Shown here one piece after another: positions 47,957-59,224 of a stretch of 64,000 bases of DNA (the stretch's first letter is position 1; every line of letters starts with the position of its first letter). The position numbers and the translations under genes are program-made. Under the pieces are notes generated by a model that was given only the letters and a program-made list of their open reading frames with translations, was not told where the DNA came from and searched no databases. The DNA comes from Acanthococcus lagerstroemiae (Eukaryota; Arthropoda; Insecta; Hemiptera; Eriococcidae), in assembly GCA_031841125.1 (NCBI GenBank), contig CM063109.1, forward strand, positions 5,494,321-5,558,320. Direction: 5' to 3'.

Positions 47957-49225
47957 CAGGGTGTCTGAGTTTCAGGTTGCTAAGCGGGGAGGAATGAATA
48001 GTACTTGAATAGACAAAGCAAAAGTGTTATTATCACCTTTTGCCTAATCACAAAATTGAAGGCGCCGCATCTTTGTAAAAATCGAAAAATTCACAAATTT
48101 TGACATATTACAAAAATCACGAGTAATGATGTTGCCCAGTCTACAATGATGCCATGGTACAGCACTCACTTAGAGTAACAAAACAAGTTATTACGATATC
48201 CGGCCTGCTCTGAAAATTTAAGCAGGTAAATGGCATCCAAAATTCAGAAATTTCTATTTTTTACAAAATTGTGCAAAAAGCCTACTTTTACTGAATCCCA
48301 ACATGAACAACCAAAGGCCGGCGTACAGTTCTCATTATCAAAACTGATAGCCCTAATTCAGATGAACAAAAAATCATACCACTATCTCCTTCCAGTTTTC
48401 AGAATTTAAAAAGTTAAGACGCGTTGAAGTACTTTCAAATTTCAAAAAAACAGAAAATTTAACTCGCCCTAAAAATTAAACTGTTAGGGGGAAGGCTATT
48501 TGGTTTCTAGGCTCCGCTCAAAAGTAAGTTTCCCGAAATTCGTAGGCAGAAACAAAAATTTGTATTCCAGTGCCTATTTTATGGTGGTTAGACAACTAGT
48601 TCAACAGATGGAGTCTTCATGTAACGCCAGTCATTCATTCAGGCATAACGACTATTGAAAGTTACAATAAATTAGAAGCGTTTGTTATTTTTCTTTTTTT
48701 TCTTTTTCTTCTTTGATCATAAGGTTCATTTTTCGATCATTTCAGAAGCTTCATGAACTTCAACGCGACATAACTTTTTAAATTCTAAAAACTGGAAGGA
48801 GATAGTGGTATGATTTTTTGTTCATCTGAATCAGGGCTACCAGTTTTGATAATGAGAAACGCCGGCCTTTGGTTATTCATGTTGTGGTTCAGTAAAAGTA
48901 GGCTTTTTGCACAATTTTGTAAAAAATTGAAATTTCTGAATTTTGGATGCCATTTACCTGCTTAAATTTTCAGAGCAGGCCGGATATCGTAATAACTTGT
49001 TTTGTTACTCGAAGTGAGTGCTGTAACATGGCATCATTGTAGACTGGGCAACATCATTACTCGTGATTTTTATAATGGGTCAAAATTGGTGAATTTTTCG
49101 ATTTTTACAAAGATGCGGCGCCCTCAATTTTGTGATTAGGCAAAAGGTGATAATAATACTTTTGCTTTGTCTACTCAAGTGCTATTCATTCCTCTTCGCT
49201 TAGCAACCGAAACTCGGACACCCTG
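47957..49225. mobile_element. 1.27-kb fold-back element with 470-bp arms
   Basis: The left arm is 47957-48428 and the right arm 48757-49225, inverted, about 90% alike by eye. The outer ends are CAGGGTGTCTGAGTTT and AAACTCGGACACCCTG. TA flanks both sides (47955-47956 and 49226-49227), as in Tc1/mariner-type target duplications. The 328-bp spacer has no ORF. Transcripts would fold into a long hairpin, a plausible source of small RNAs. Confidence 0.9.
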
Positions 49226-49259
49226 TATATTACACGACGTTTCGTGATCAACGTGGATG

Positions 49260-50010
49260 TAATGAATTCCAACAAAAATTGTATTTTCCGGTATCAGTTT
49301 CTCTTCCCACGCGATCCTGATGGTCATCGAAAATGTAACCCACCCCCAGTTCATTCTCCTTCAACCGAATTTTCATCAGTACCCCTCTCCAACGGCATAT
49401 GGACGTAAAAAATTTTGCACTCACGTGACCTAATCGTAAAAAAAAAAACAAAAAAAAAACGGGCCAGTTGAAGAAAGTGAGAAAAAAGAACTTCGAGCGT
49501 CGAATTTCTCCGTCGTTTCCGTTAACGACCCTTTCGGGAAAAAATTTATTATTAAAGAAAACATACCACGGGCATTCGTGATGCCCGGCGGACGGCGATC
49601 GCCGTTCCAGGGAAGTCGGCGGCAACTGCCCGCGATAACAATCGCACGCCACACCGCCAGCCCAAAGCCGAGTCGAGTGTTGGTGGTGTAATTTGTGTAT
49701 TCGTGCACCGTCCACTACCCCTTTGAGCGGCTCCCGGTTCGTTGAACTCATTAATCGATACATAGAAAAGCATAGAGTACCTCATACCGAAGGTGAATAA
49801 TTGTATCGCGAATCGCGTCGTCGCTAAATTGGTACTTCCGGGAAGGTGCCGCATTTGATGTGCCAATTACGCCATCGAACTAGGTTCGGGGATCACCCTG
49901 AGAAGGCTGAGCCCTCGCTTAATCGAGACGTCACTAAATTAGTACTTCAAAAAAGTGCCGCGTTTGTTTCGTCAGTTGCATCATCGAACTGGACATTCAG
50001 TTTGCGAACT
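49260..50010. other. CpG-rich block with a 113-bp direct duplication
   Basis: CpG-rich DNA. A module (CGTCGCTAAATTGGTACTTCC ... GGTGCCGCATTTG ... CATCGAACT) at about 49815-49880 recurs at about 49928-49993 (CGTCACTAAATTAGTACTTC ... GTGCCGCGTTTG ... CATCGAACT). Minus-strand ORFs of up to 171 codons have no recognisable domain. It could be an upstream promoter of katanin or of an unseen gene. Confidence 0.4.
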
Positions 50011-50135
50011 TTTGACTAACTATACGCTGAGGTGGCTAAGCAATCTTTCGCAACTCCGTCTTGATTCCTCAGCTTTGAATCCATCGTTGATCTCGAGGAG
50101 TAAATGAAAGGTTACTTAACTACAGGTCTCGAAGT

Positions 50136-50780
50136 TTGTACCAGTTTCACTTGATAGCAGCGTATTTTCGTCAGAACGGTTTCATATGTTATCCCAAACA
50201 AATACCGAGCAAGACTAAAACATTAGTGAAGACACCACATGTACAGACTAACTATGAACTCGCAGACATGAACCCCACAGCGCCACAGTCAAAAGGACTA
50301 GTCAAATTATACCAACCAGACAAACCAATAACACCAAACTACAAAACTGCCAAAATGACAGTTAAATTCCTAAAAGACAACTACAATTTCAAAACAGAAT
50401 ACAATGTTAAAAATAAACTTATAACTAGAAACAATACCGGACCGGAAAAAAATAACCAACAACGAACTAGTCTCGCTAGAAGTCGCGAACATGTTCGAAA
50501 ATATATCAACGGACGAACTCTAGACACTATACTTGACACCAACGACTACAAAGGTAACTTTGACAGACTACGAACAAACAAAAGTCTTAACTTAGGATCA
50601 TCTTTGTCCCCAATTCCAATTCTAGCCGAAACCTTTGAGAACAGTTTTAAAAATGACATCATAAACAAAAGCAAACAAATGACCACAAGCATGACTATAA
50701 ACCGTTTGACTATTTTAAAATATGTACTATAAATATAAAAGAACTTACAAAAGAAAGAAACTACAAGAACAAATGGAAAC
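50136..50780 (+). pseudogene. Penelope-like reverse transcriptase relic
   Basis: An open frame of 198 codons (50136-50732) keeps recognisable reverse transcriptase order. NPTAPQSKGLVKLYQPDKPI resembles the PxxxGLPKxHKxxxPxRP motif. LGSSLSPIPILAETFENSFKNDI resembles GSPLSPxLAxxFMxxFE. The stretch ending near 50730 stands where the catalytic YVDD motif is expected, but the two aspartates are missing. The frame then closes. The N- and C-terminal parts, including any GIY-YIG endonuclease, are gone. It is an inactive fragment of a Penelope-like retroelement; some non-LTR group is the alternative. Confidence 0.6.
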
Positions 50781-50928
50781 CACAAAAATGAAGACAGGAC
50801 GAAACTATACTTGGAAAGCAGAAGCGCAAACTTTTGATAGCAAAACCTCACACTAATAACGAACCAAACAGAACTCAGCAACAGGAATGGGTTCGCCAGA
50901 CCTTACCAACAACCAATCAGAACTCAGA

Positions 50929-51065
50929 ACATGACAAGACAGTTCCCCTCGGCACTGATGCGATGCCCGAAACGGTAGTTTCCGGGGCTGGGGGTGTGGT
51001 GTCTCAGGGACCACGTTGGCATGCGTGCATCGCCATATGTCCCACCACACCATGACAAGACAGTT
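50929..51065. repeat. Conserved non-coding module, copy 2, between CATGACAAGACAGTT repeats
   Basis: It shares with 24484-24630 the order TGATGCGAT, TAGTTTCCGGGGC, GGCATGCGTG and ATCGCCATA. It contains the words CTGATG and CGAAAC a few bases apart, like the two core strands of a hammerhead ribozyme, but with a changed base after CTGATG. CATGACAAGACAGTT occurs at both edges (50930 and 51051). Confidence 0.5.
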
Positions 51066-51177
51066 AACCATTCGGACTCGGAACTGAAGTGGCTGACTCC
51101 TAGTGGCAGGGCTGAGAACCTGTCTAGTTTGAGTGATCATAAGGGGGGAGCACGAGAAGCAGTCCCCACGCCTCCGC

Positions 51178-51260
51178 CAGAGTTGGGATTTTTTTTCCTG
51201 TAATGCAAACAAATTTTGATACTTGGGAATTTTGACTTGAGTCAGTTGGATCAAAAGTTA
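51178..51260. repeat. Direct repeat left of SINE copy 3
   Basis: CAGAGTTGGGATTTTTTTTC, then GCAAACAAATTTTG...TACTTGGGAATTT, then GACTTGAGTCAGTTGGAT. A matching stretch lies right of the SINE (51540-51635). Confidence 0.7.
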
Positions 51261-51315
51261 GAGGCGAAAGATTTATTCGTACGAAGAGAGACCAGAGCTC
51301 CCATTTCTGACACCG

Positions 51316-51530
51316 GAGTCTGGTTGGCCGAGTGGATAGCGCACTGTTCTCAGAATCCGGAGGTCCCGGGTTCAAGTCCACGTAGCAACTTGCTATATTT
51401 CGACCTAGGCCAGTTTTTCGGCAAGATTAGAAGAGGACTAAGACAGCCCTAACAGCCTCCGCGACGTCTCTGACGTAATGCTCGAAAAGGCGGATTCCAG
51501 GGCTCAGGTTGAGAGTAAAATTAGAAAAGA
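51316..51530 (+). mobile_element. tRNA-derived SINE, copy 3
   Basis: GAGTCTGGTTGGCCGAGTGG head, B box GGTTCAAGTCC, GACGTCTCTGA and a GCTCGAAAAGGCGG body, and an A-rich end ATTAGAAAAGA, as in copies 1 and 2. Confidence 0.85.
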
Positions 51531-51539
51531 GTTGGGTCA

Positions 51540-51635
51540 AAGTTGGGAAAATCCAACAAGAGTCGAAAGGTTTTTTTTGCTAATACAAACAAATTTTGTT
51601 GTTACTTGGGAATTTCGACTTGAGTCAGTTGGATA
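51540..51635. repeat. Direct repeat right of SINE copy 3
   Basis: TTTTTTTTGC..ACAAACAAATTTTG..TACTTGGGAATTTCGACTTGAGTCAGTTGGATA matches the stretch left of the SINE. It is far longer than a normal target duplication, so it is a segmental duplication or repeat unit into which the SINE inserted. Confidence 0.65.
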
Positions 51636-51639
51636 ATCT

Positions 51640-53415
51640 ACCAATTTTTGCCCCTCCGGAAAAAACTCTTCGCTACGTTCCTGATCGCTCCCATAAGAAA
51701 TGTACAGGTGATGATTCAATATTTTGAATTTTTAAAAATTTAGAGTTATTTGAGGGTAAATGCTTATTGGAATCATTTTCCGTAACACTAACTACAAATT
51801 AAAACAGTCATCGAAACTACATGTGGAATCCTTATAAGATGAGACCGATCTTCGTAAGGCGTGTTGAAGGATAGGAAATATCAACTTTGATCGCTCAACC
51901 GGTTTACATATATATGTGTGGGGGGGGGGGGAGGTTACCAGAAGTTTCTACGTTTCATTCTCCATCCCAATAGGCTACCACCTGAACCAGTGCAATATGT
52001 CACAGTTCTTTAGTCTAATTTTTCGACTCCGGTGCTATTACTAAGTTTCTTTTCCGAGGCATTCGTATCAAATTATCGATTCCTGGTCACTTATGACAGA
52101 AAGTGCGATTTGATCTGCGTTCTTGCAAGTATACCCAGCCTTACACCCGTTATTACCGGGAGGTTAAAAAGTCTTAATATTCGGATTCCTAGATGACCTT
52201 TCGAACGTGTTCGTGTTAAGCGAGCATTCGACGGGCTCGGCGATACCATGTAGTCAAGGTCGGCCAATTTTAAGGCGATGTAAGTGCGTTGTTCGGTTGT
52301 AAAGGCCAAATTGTGACTTTGTTTTGAATCTAAATGAACCCGAATGATGAATTGTGGTGTCGGAGTCGAGATAATTGGTCGTTACGGCTGAAAAAAGAAT
52401 AAAAAATTCCGATTGGGTTTTGCTGTTGGTGGAGTTAGATACTCTGTTGCATGTAAGCATGTTACCCAATCTTACCACTATGGATAGGCTGATGATGCTC
52501 GATGTATGTACATGCATATTATATTCTCTTACTGCACAGAATCACGGTAGAAATAAGTCATAGAGTCCAGACCACACAAGGGACTGAAATTGCAAGTACC
52601 TGAAGACTGATCTGAGAAATGGCCTGTGGTCTTTGTAAAGGGGAAAAAAAAGCTAACCAAGAAGAAAGAAAGAAAGAAACGTTTATGCAGGGAAGGGGGA
52701 ACTTTTCAAAGACTTACCTCTTGGGACATTTTATCCAAGTTCGGTTCTTGTTGTAAGCAAAGGCCTACCAATGAGGCAGAATTCTTCTATGGGATGGATC
52801 CGTAGTGTTAACCTTTAAAAGTGTTTAAAAAAAATTTGTCAGTGAAACAAGCAACATTTTTCAATTTTTGGAGAATTTTAATAAAAAATTCTTATTTTGG
52901 AAGGCCAAGAAAAGGTGATAATCCTCTAAATCCTCCCTCGAAATCCACTATGCGAGCAGGTGATGCGTTCCTCAGCCTGTGTCTTTATTCGGCATATTTG
53001 GAGAATTTATCAGTCATTTGGCGAAATTGTACAAAAAATTGTTTTCATTCTTTTCTTAACGATATTTGGAGGGTAAAGAATCAAAACCCACTGCCATTTT
53101 ACTTCAAGGGCGCAAATAGGCAAAATACTGTACTCGGGTGCAGCTGCGCCTGTGAATGTGGAGTATGTTATACACATCGCACATTTACAGGAGCAGCAAA
53201 GATATTCGGACTGCCAACGCGAAAGAGTCGCCATCTACAATTTTAAGTACGTGAGAAAAAAGGAACTAAAACACTACACATTTAAAAATGGTCTCAATGG
53301 AAGGGAAATTTTATGTACTATAAATTTGATTCTTGCGAATACATTAATTTCTATTTACTTTGTCAAACAATTTATACGTCTGAGTGAGCTCTTAAGTGAC
53401 TTGATGCAATGATTT
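51640..53415. other. Gene-free stretch
   Basis: Contains a G run (51919-51930). A CpG-richer part at 52100-52560 has a minus-strand frame reading AFTTEQRTYIALKLADLD, faintly like the first helix of some transposase DNA-binding domains; this is too weak to call. No exon was recognised. Confidence 0.3.
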
Positions 53416-53417
53416 GA

Positions 53418-53948
53418 GACTCATATGTGCTAGAGGTCGACGCTCGAGGTCCCACAGCTAGACTGTGGATTCCATATTTCCGAACGATATCATTCGTGAA
53501 AATAATTATTGCTGCAGAAAGAATGGGTAACTGGCCCTGGCATCTTGAGTGCGTGCAGCAGATGCTTAAATTTTTCCATGCGGCAGGACATTTTCCGTAC
53601 GCTAAGGCAGTTTACCTTTATCACCTACGAGACAAAATGAGTGATTCTGAGTACATTGAATTTCCGAAGTATTTCACCATACGAAGAAATCAGAATTACT
53701 TTGTCGTTATTTGGAGTGATATGACCATCAAACAGACCCTGATGAGACTCACGAAAAGCAGAAGAGGATTGACATGCAGTCGTGGTATACAGTCAAGTGT
53801 GATTCAAAAATGGATTTTGAGTATGCCCGTTGTTATGGCCATTTGTGAAGAAGTTGAGGAGTTCACAGGGTGCAAAAAACATTCACGCGAACAACATGTC
53901 GACCTACGTCCTTCTCGGATTTTGCGTGATAAGTACTTCAGATGTTGA
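53418..53948 (+). pseudogene. Truncated copy of a repeat-associated protein of unknown function
   Basis: An uninterrupted frame begins right after a stop (53415) and ends with TGA at 53946. No ATG lies near its start, so the 5' part is missing. It shows RLWIPYFRTISFVK, AERMGNWPWHLECVQQML, FFHAAGHFPYAKAVYLYH, KYFTIRR, WSDMTIKQTLMR, GLTCSRG and MPVVMAICEEVEEFTG, in the order I remember from a large family of uncharacterised proteins repeated many times in insect, cnidarian and other invertebrate genomes. The repetition suggests that a mobile element carries it, but its enzymatic role is unknown to me. It could also be one exon of a live copy, since no internal stop or frameshift is present. Confidence 0.55.
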
Positions 53949-54079
53949 AAAATGAACACAGTGGTTTTTAACATGTAACCCATTCCCAGAGTCGCCGAAC
54001 ATCGATAGCATCCCTAACCACAGGTGTTATAGAGGATACTTCAAAAAATTGCCACGAAAGCATAAAATTAAAAAGAGGT

Positions 54080-54135
54080 ATTGTATCCCACTTTTTTATT
54101 TATTTATTTATTTATTAAAAAAATTTTTTTTTAGG
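54080..54135. repeat. TTTA microsatellite and T run
   Basis: TTTATTTATTTATTTATT followed by A and T runs. This may be a retroposon tail on the minus strand. Confidence 0.6.
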
Positions 54136-54390
54136 AAACAGAGTGAAGTCTTTAGGGTCTATTAACAGCAGTATTCGTATTGAAGGAAGCGTCATACCTG
54201 TCGACCCTCTCTTAGTTTTCCAAAGAATCTCATTCTTGAAGAAAACTGATGAAGAACTGAAATTTTTGGCACGAACTTGCTCCTTTTCCAACATCTGTTT
54301 TCGTGGAAGGGGGAGGGGGTGATTTTTTTTATTCCATCACTGGCGCGAGTATTTGAAATGAATCTTCTCGTATGCGTACAAGTCTACGTC

Positions 54391-54777
54391 GCATCGATTA
54401 CAATAAGTTGTATACATGGAGGAAATGTCTCAACGTTTGATATTGGCAACGAAATACACAATTTTTCAATTTTCAATTTTCAATTTTCAATTTATTCGAC
54501 AAATACCCACTCTACAGAAAAATGTGTGAAACCATTTTTGTGTATCTTTTCATTTTCTATCACATTTATTTGAACTTTTTTTCCTAAACTCAAAGTGTGT
54601 AGCGAGATATAAGCAAAAAACTGTTTTACTCCCCCATTTTTGCCCCCTATGGAACGACGCCGGCACCGGATTCGTTGGGACTTTTAGGATGTGGTTCAGG
54701 ACACTTAATTAAACCAATGTACCAAGTTTCAGCTTTCTATGATTTTTTTCCTAGTTAAAACCTAATTCATGTGGACT
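54391..54777. repeat. Dispersed repeat, copy 2
   Basis: Second copy of 47098-47467. It contains an extra internal run of TTCAATTTTCAATTTTCAA (about 54466-54490), a local expansion absent from copy 1. Confidence 0.8.
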
Positions 54778-55797
54778 GTCTGTCATCATTCTGTACATGT
54801 GTGATGCAGCATAGGAAATCCAACCATAAGTTGGATTGTTTCTATGTGCCTTCTCAAAGGAAAATAACAGTACCGACATGTTCACACTATCCAATCCGAG
54901 ATGAGCATTTTTCTGACACTGAAAATCGACTTACATTTACGTGGTACCTTATAACGGAATTTTTTCTATTTTTGCTCTCCTGAAAATTTTTTCCGGGCCT
55001 ATGGTGGAGGTTCTTGGGCTGCATCATATTTCCTGAAACAATTTTCTTTTCATTATAAAACTGTCATTGGCCAGATGCAAGTACACGAGAAGAAATATAA
55101 TTGAGGAGCAAGCTGTTCCGATTTATGCTACCCAAGCCCTTCGCTGACTATTCGAGTCCATTCTCTTCTAGGCGCTTTGCAAGTCATTTATAATGTGAAG
55201 ACATTCGGTAGTCTGTCTGTCTGTTGTCTGTTGATCTTATCTGTTTGTCCATTTGTTTGTTTAGATCATAGTGGTTAGATCCCGTTTGTTTTCAGATAAA
55301 AGGGTAGAGACGGCTAATAGACAGATAGATGACATGTAAAAATACAGACCAGCAAAGAGATATAAGGAACAGACAGTTAATGTAAGGAGCTGGAGGATAG
55401 ACAGTCGGGGAAGACTAACTCTATGAGACGAATAAAACGTACAGACAGGTGACAAGATAGACTGGCAGACCAAGGCATAATATCAAATACAGGATTTAGA
55501 GAGTCGAAGTATTTTGGCTTTCAACTCGGTGCATTGTGGAACAGAGACAAAGGTACATTGGTCATTAAATACACAGAACTTCCGAAATCTTGACTACCAG
55601 ACCTTACATTTTGGCACTCGGTTCCAGAGACTAACTGCCTATCTGTTTACCTGCCGTCTGGCTGCGAACTCGTCTGCCTGTTTGTCACAAAATCTGGATA
55701 AACCTTTATTCCCCACCGGAAGATGAACTTTCACCGACGGCTCCGGCTTCAGCTCCGGCTTGACCAACAATAAGATTTTTCCCAGTGCTAGTTATTT
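54778..55797. other. Gene-free stretch
   Basis: Loose GACAGATAGA/TCTGTCTG words occur at 55200-55460 on both strands. No exon was recognised. Confidence 0.35.
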
Positions 55798-55801
55798 TTA
55801 A

Positions 55802-55893
55802 CCCCTTCGCGACGGTGGGACAGGGAAAACCCAGCTTTCCATTTAAATTAACATTGAAAAGCTGGGATTCCTAGTCCCACTGTCGCGAAGGAG
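55802..55893. mobile_element. piggyBac-type MITE, 92 bp, TTAA target
   Basis: The left arm CCCCTTCGCGACGGTGGGAC and the inverted right arm GTCCCACTGTCGCGAAGGAG continue inwards (AAGCTGGG against CCCAGCTTT). The element is flanked by TTAA on both sides (55798-55801 and 55894-55897), the target of piggyBac transposases. No coding capacity. Confidence 0.8.
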
Positions 55894-55897
55894 TTAA

Positions 55898-57980
55898 GAG
55901 AAGGGGTGAGGGTGGAGGTGTGCAAGAAGGAGGTCAATGAAGAAAAAGAAGAAAAGGGGACAACGTGGAACCAGCAACTGGCTGTGCCTCCGGCTCCGAA
56001 TCCAGTAAGATTCTAATATTAGTTTTGGCTCCAGCTTCAGTCAATATCAAAACACTCTCGAAGGACGGGAGGAGAAGATTTGTGTGTTCTATCCCTCCCC
56101 TTCTGACATTAAAATTCGCAAAATCACGTCATTTGTTCAAGGTGCATAAATGAAGTTCACAGGACTTAACGACAGGTTACCAGTAAAATCTGAATGAAGC
56201 ATTCCTTTCACTTTCTTAAAACAATCGTGAGCTGTTCGACTGATATGCAGGAACGTCACAAAGGATCGAACAATGCCTCTTCCTTCAAAAACAATTTCAG
56301 TTTGCTGGGCAAAATTAAAGCCTGGCAAAAGAAGGAAACTCTCGATTGAGAGAGATGACCCTCCTCCCCAGGCTCACCTACTTCTGAGATTCAAATAATT
56401 AAATAGCAAATAGTCTTAATTTCTTCAGCACAATTGTTTTTGTACTCCCATACATCAAGATGGGTATTTCTGCTCCCCGGCAGCACTACATACGAGTATA
56501 AGTAAGAGATTTGTAATGGCGGTACAGATAAGACTACGAATGCTATGACTGCCCACGGGTCTGAAAATGTATTCAAGAATTTTACCAAGTACAGACAGAT
56601 GTGATGAATTGAGAAGAGGAGAGGAGGGTCGCGTACACAGAAAACATATTTGGGGGATGTCTGAAAATCTTTAGTAGGGTTAGTTACACAGTCTATTTTT
56701 TAATAATTTTTTTTTTTGTGCATAATTCAATATAATGTTCAGTCAATTACAGTGTGCAAGTAATTTTATTTTACGAGCCCTCAGTTTTTAACATTTCTTA
56801 GACAATTTTGGAGAGTGTTTAACCCCCCCCCCCTGAGTACCCCCCTGAGGGTCGCGAGAAGTGGGTATGAAGAAACATGAGGGTCTTCACTTTTTCTTTT
56901 TTATCAGTGACTTGGATAGAAATTTATGAAGAGAGGGAGGTTGACGGGAAAAAAGAATAAAATTAGCAAAGTACTGAGACTTACACAAAATTAATGCAAA
57001 AAGTGCCTTTCTGGAAGCCAGTGGTGGATGGGACATATTTGTTAGCCCCTCTCCCATAAAAGCATCACTGCTTCTCATTATCCATTACACCTGTCTGTTC
57101 TTGCTGAAGTTTATGGATCTGCTATCGAGTATGCCAATCACGTAATTTGGACGGAGTTTTCCATATTGTTGTCATCCCCTTTAATACTGCATATGTAGTA
57201 TATTCCTGAATTTATTGTTCTAATGTTTAGTTGCAAAATATAAGTGCAAATAGCTGATCTAGCGTGTAGGCTCACGGAAGAGAGGAATCAACGAGTATCA
57301 AAAAAATGTTAAGAATTTGTTGACTCGTATAATTTTTCAGTGTTTTTTTAGGGTTGGGGCCTCTAGTGGATAGGGAGTTAAGCCCCTCTCTACTTCCACC
57401 TTGGTAACACGTTTTTGTACCAACACAAACGTAATGAGAGTACACAGCTATGAAAACGAAGGCAACACAGAAATAACTTCAACCGATATAATAGAGGGCG
57501 ATTCGGTCAGTGATGCCAAATCCAGAGGAGTGATGCAAGCTCACCTACATAGTAAGCTGAAGGGAAGAACCTACCCAACCGTCTAAGTGTCCTTCTTTCC
57601 TTCTCTTTCTCTCGCGCTTTCTTCCTTTTCATTTTCTTACTCTTTTTCTTCCTCGACCGGACCACTATATTCGGCTATTCAACGTGCGCGAAAATGCCTT
57701 AGTTTAATATCATACACCACATTCATACGTTTATGCAGGATATGTTGCCTATCCATCGGCTTCAGAGTGAATAAGAATCGTGGAACACCTTGCACCCTTA
57801 GGACCAGCTCTAGTGGACTACCCGGTGAACTCGACCCGAAATTATAATTTTCAAATTTTCAATCCGCTCTTCTACCTCTTCATACCTGATATACGAAGTA
57901 ACAGTCCAGATTCCAGCCCTTCAACCTCAGCAGTAATCCTCCAGACACAATCTCTGAACTAGAGGTTCAACAGTTCCGAC
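55898..57980. other. Gene-free stretch
   Basis: No domain was recognised in the short ORFs, including an open plus-strand stretch of 61 codons at 57401-57586. The CTCCGGCTTC-type words either side of the piggyBac MITE (55740-56040) are low-complexity repeats. A C run lies at 56822-56832. Confidence 0.35.
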
Positions 57981-58090
57981 GCAACCCACGGTGATCCCAG
58001 CGTTGCAGTCACTCGGGGAGCCCGGAAGTAAACGTGATAGACCAAGAAGGAAGAAGGTTACGAATTGTAGGCTATTTGTAAAATACTCAC

Positions 58091-58251
58091 TAATGTGCGT
58101 GACAGGAATGATGGGCACACATGGAAGACGGCATGCTTCGACGCTGTTTGAATCTAGCAACGGGAATGGTCACCTCGAATTCGTACTCGACGTCGGCGGC
58201 AGTGGCAGCAGCAACGTTCGTATCGGGGTCGAGCTTTTGCGGCTGACCCAT
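58091..58251 (-). CDS. Candidate first coding exon of an unrecognised gene
   Basis: In a CpG-rich block, an ATG in strong context (AGTATGG, 58251) opens 53 codons, MGQPQKLDPDTNVAAATAAD... to ...CAHHSCHAH. The exon runs to a consensus donor (GTGAGT, 58090-58085) in phase 2, just before the frame would stop. The Ala/Val-rich acidic start and the basic FKQRRS stretch suggest no family to me. Further exons would lie to the left, at lower coordinates, but none was identified. It could be a chance frame in a promoter. Confidence 0.35.
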
Positions 58252-58545
58252 ACTTCGCGCGAATTAATACTAAGAACGCGACCGAAAGTAGAGTACGCGG
58301 TAATTCGAGGAATACGGATCGGACGATGACCACTCGGGGTAAGAAATTGCGCAATTTGTCACGGCGCACCAGTTTTCTTATGCGTGCATTTTGTTCCTTC
58401 GGGGCGAAAAATTTGTAACCCGTCTGTACTCGAACGAGGTCGCCTCATTTATTACAGTCACGAGATGGCGATGATGTCGACCGCAGGGGCGACACAGATC
58501 GCGGATTACCGCGGTTATTAACAAAAATATAAAATATAAACTTAC

Positions 58546-58657
58546 CAGAGTTGAGGCAGGAATGAGCTCCGCGAGCAGTAAGGCGACGGCGGACAGAATG
58601 CGAAGCTGCTGATCAGGATATCGCCATCTGGCTTCATTTTGCTTTCTTGCACCATGC
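58546..58657 (-). other. Candidate upstream exon
   Basis: The segment is bounded by a fair acceptor (GGTTTTAG, ending 58658) and an excellent donor (CTCTG|GTAAGT, 58545-58540) on the minus strand. Two frames are open; one reads DQQLRILSAVALLLAELIPAST. It may be a 5' exon of the same gene as 58091-58251. Another donor-like GTAAGT lies at about 58784. Confidence 0.3.
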
Positions 58658-59224
58658 CTAAAACCACGAACAATAGGTTAGTATTTCCTGTGGGAACAGT
58701 GGCACCACGATCGGGAGGAGGCATCATTTTCCCCCTTTCTCCTTCCTCGTTTCAGCTAAGGAAACTGTAAGATCAAGAACTTACATGAAATGGTACGTTG
58801 TAGAGCGAAAAGGTTGGATGCCCATTTTTCTTCAAAATGACAAGGAAGAAATCGTATATTTTTTTCCCGAAAATATTTCGTTCACCATTATTCCATTAGT
58901 AAAATTAAAATACATGTAAACTTTTTCTGAAATCTGAATTTTGGCGTAGCTGGATGATCCTAAAATTTCCCAAGAAATCGAGAGGAGCTTGACCTTTCAA
59001 GGCGTCAAATAGGTCCAAAAAATTTAACTTTGATGATAAGTCAATAAATATCGAAAAGTTTTTCAAACAAAACATGTTCCACGCTAAATTTTACCTAGGG
59101 ATGGTTTTTTGAGATTTTTTCGTAACCACCCCAGAACTTCTGTTCAAGACAGAAGAGGGAAGGCGACTCAAAAGAAGAAAGATTTGCACATTTATGAGTC
59201 CGATTCCTTACTTATCTTAAATGC

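Noticed and set aside
52091..52309. Possible transposase N-terminus (FTTEQRTYI)
   Set aside because: Resemblance is limited to about ten residues, with no ATG and no continuation.
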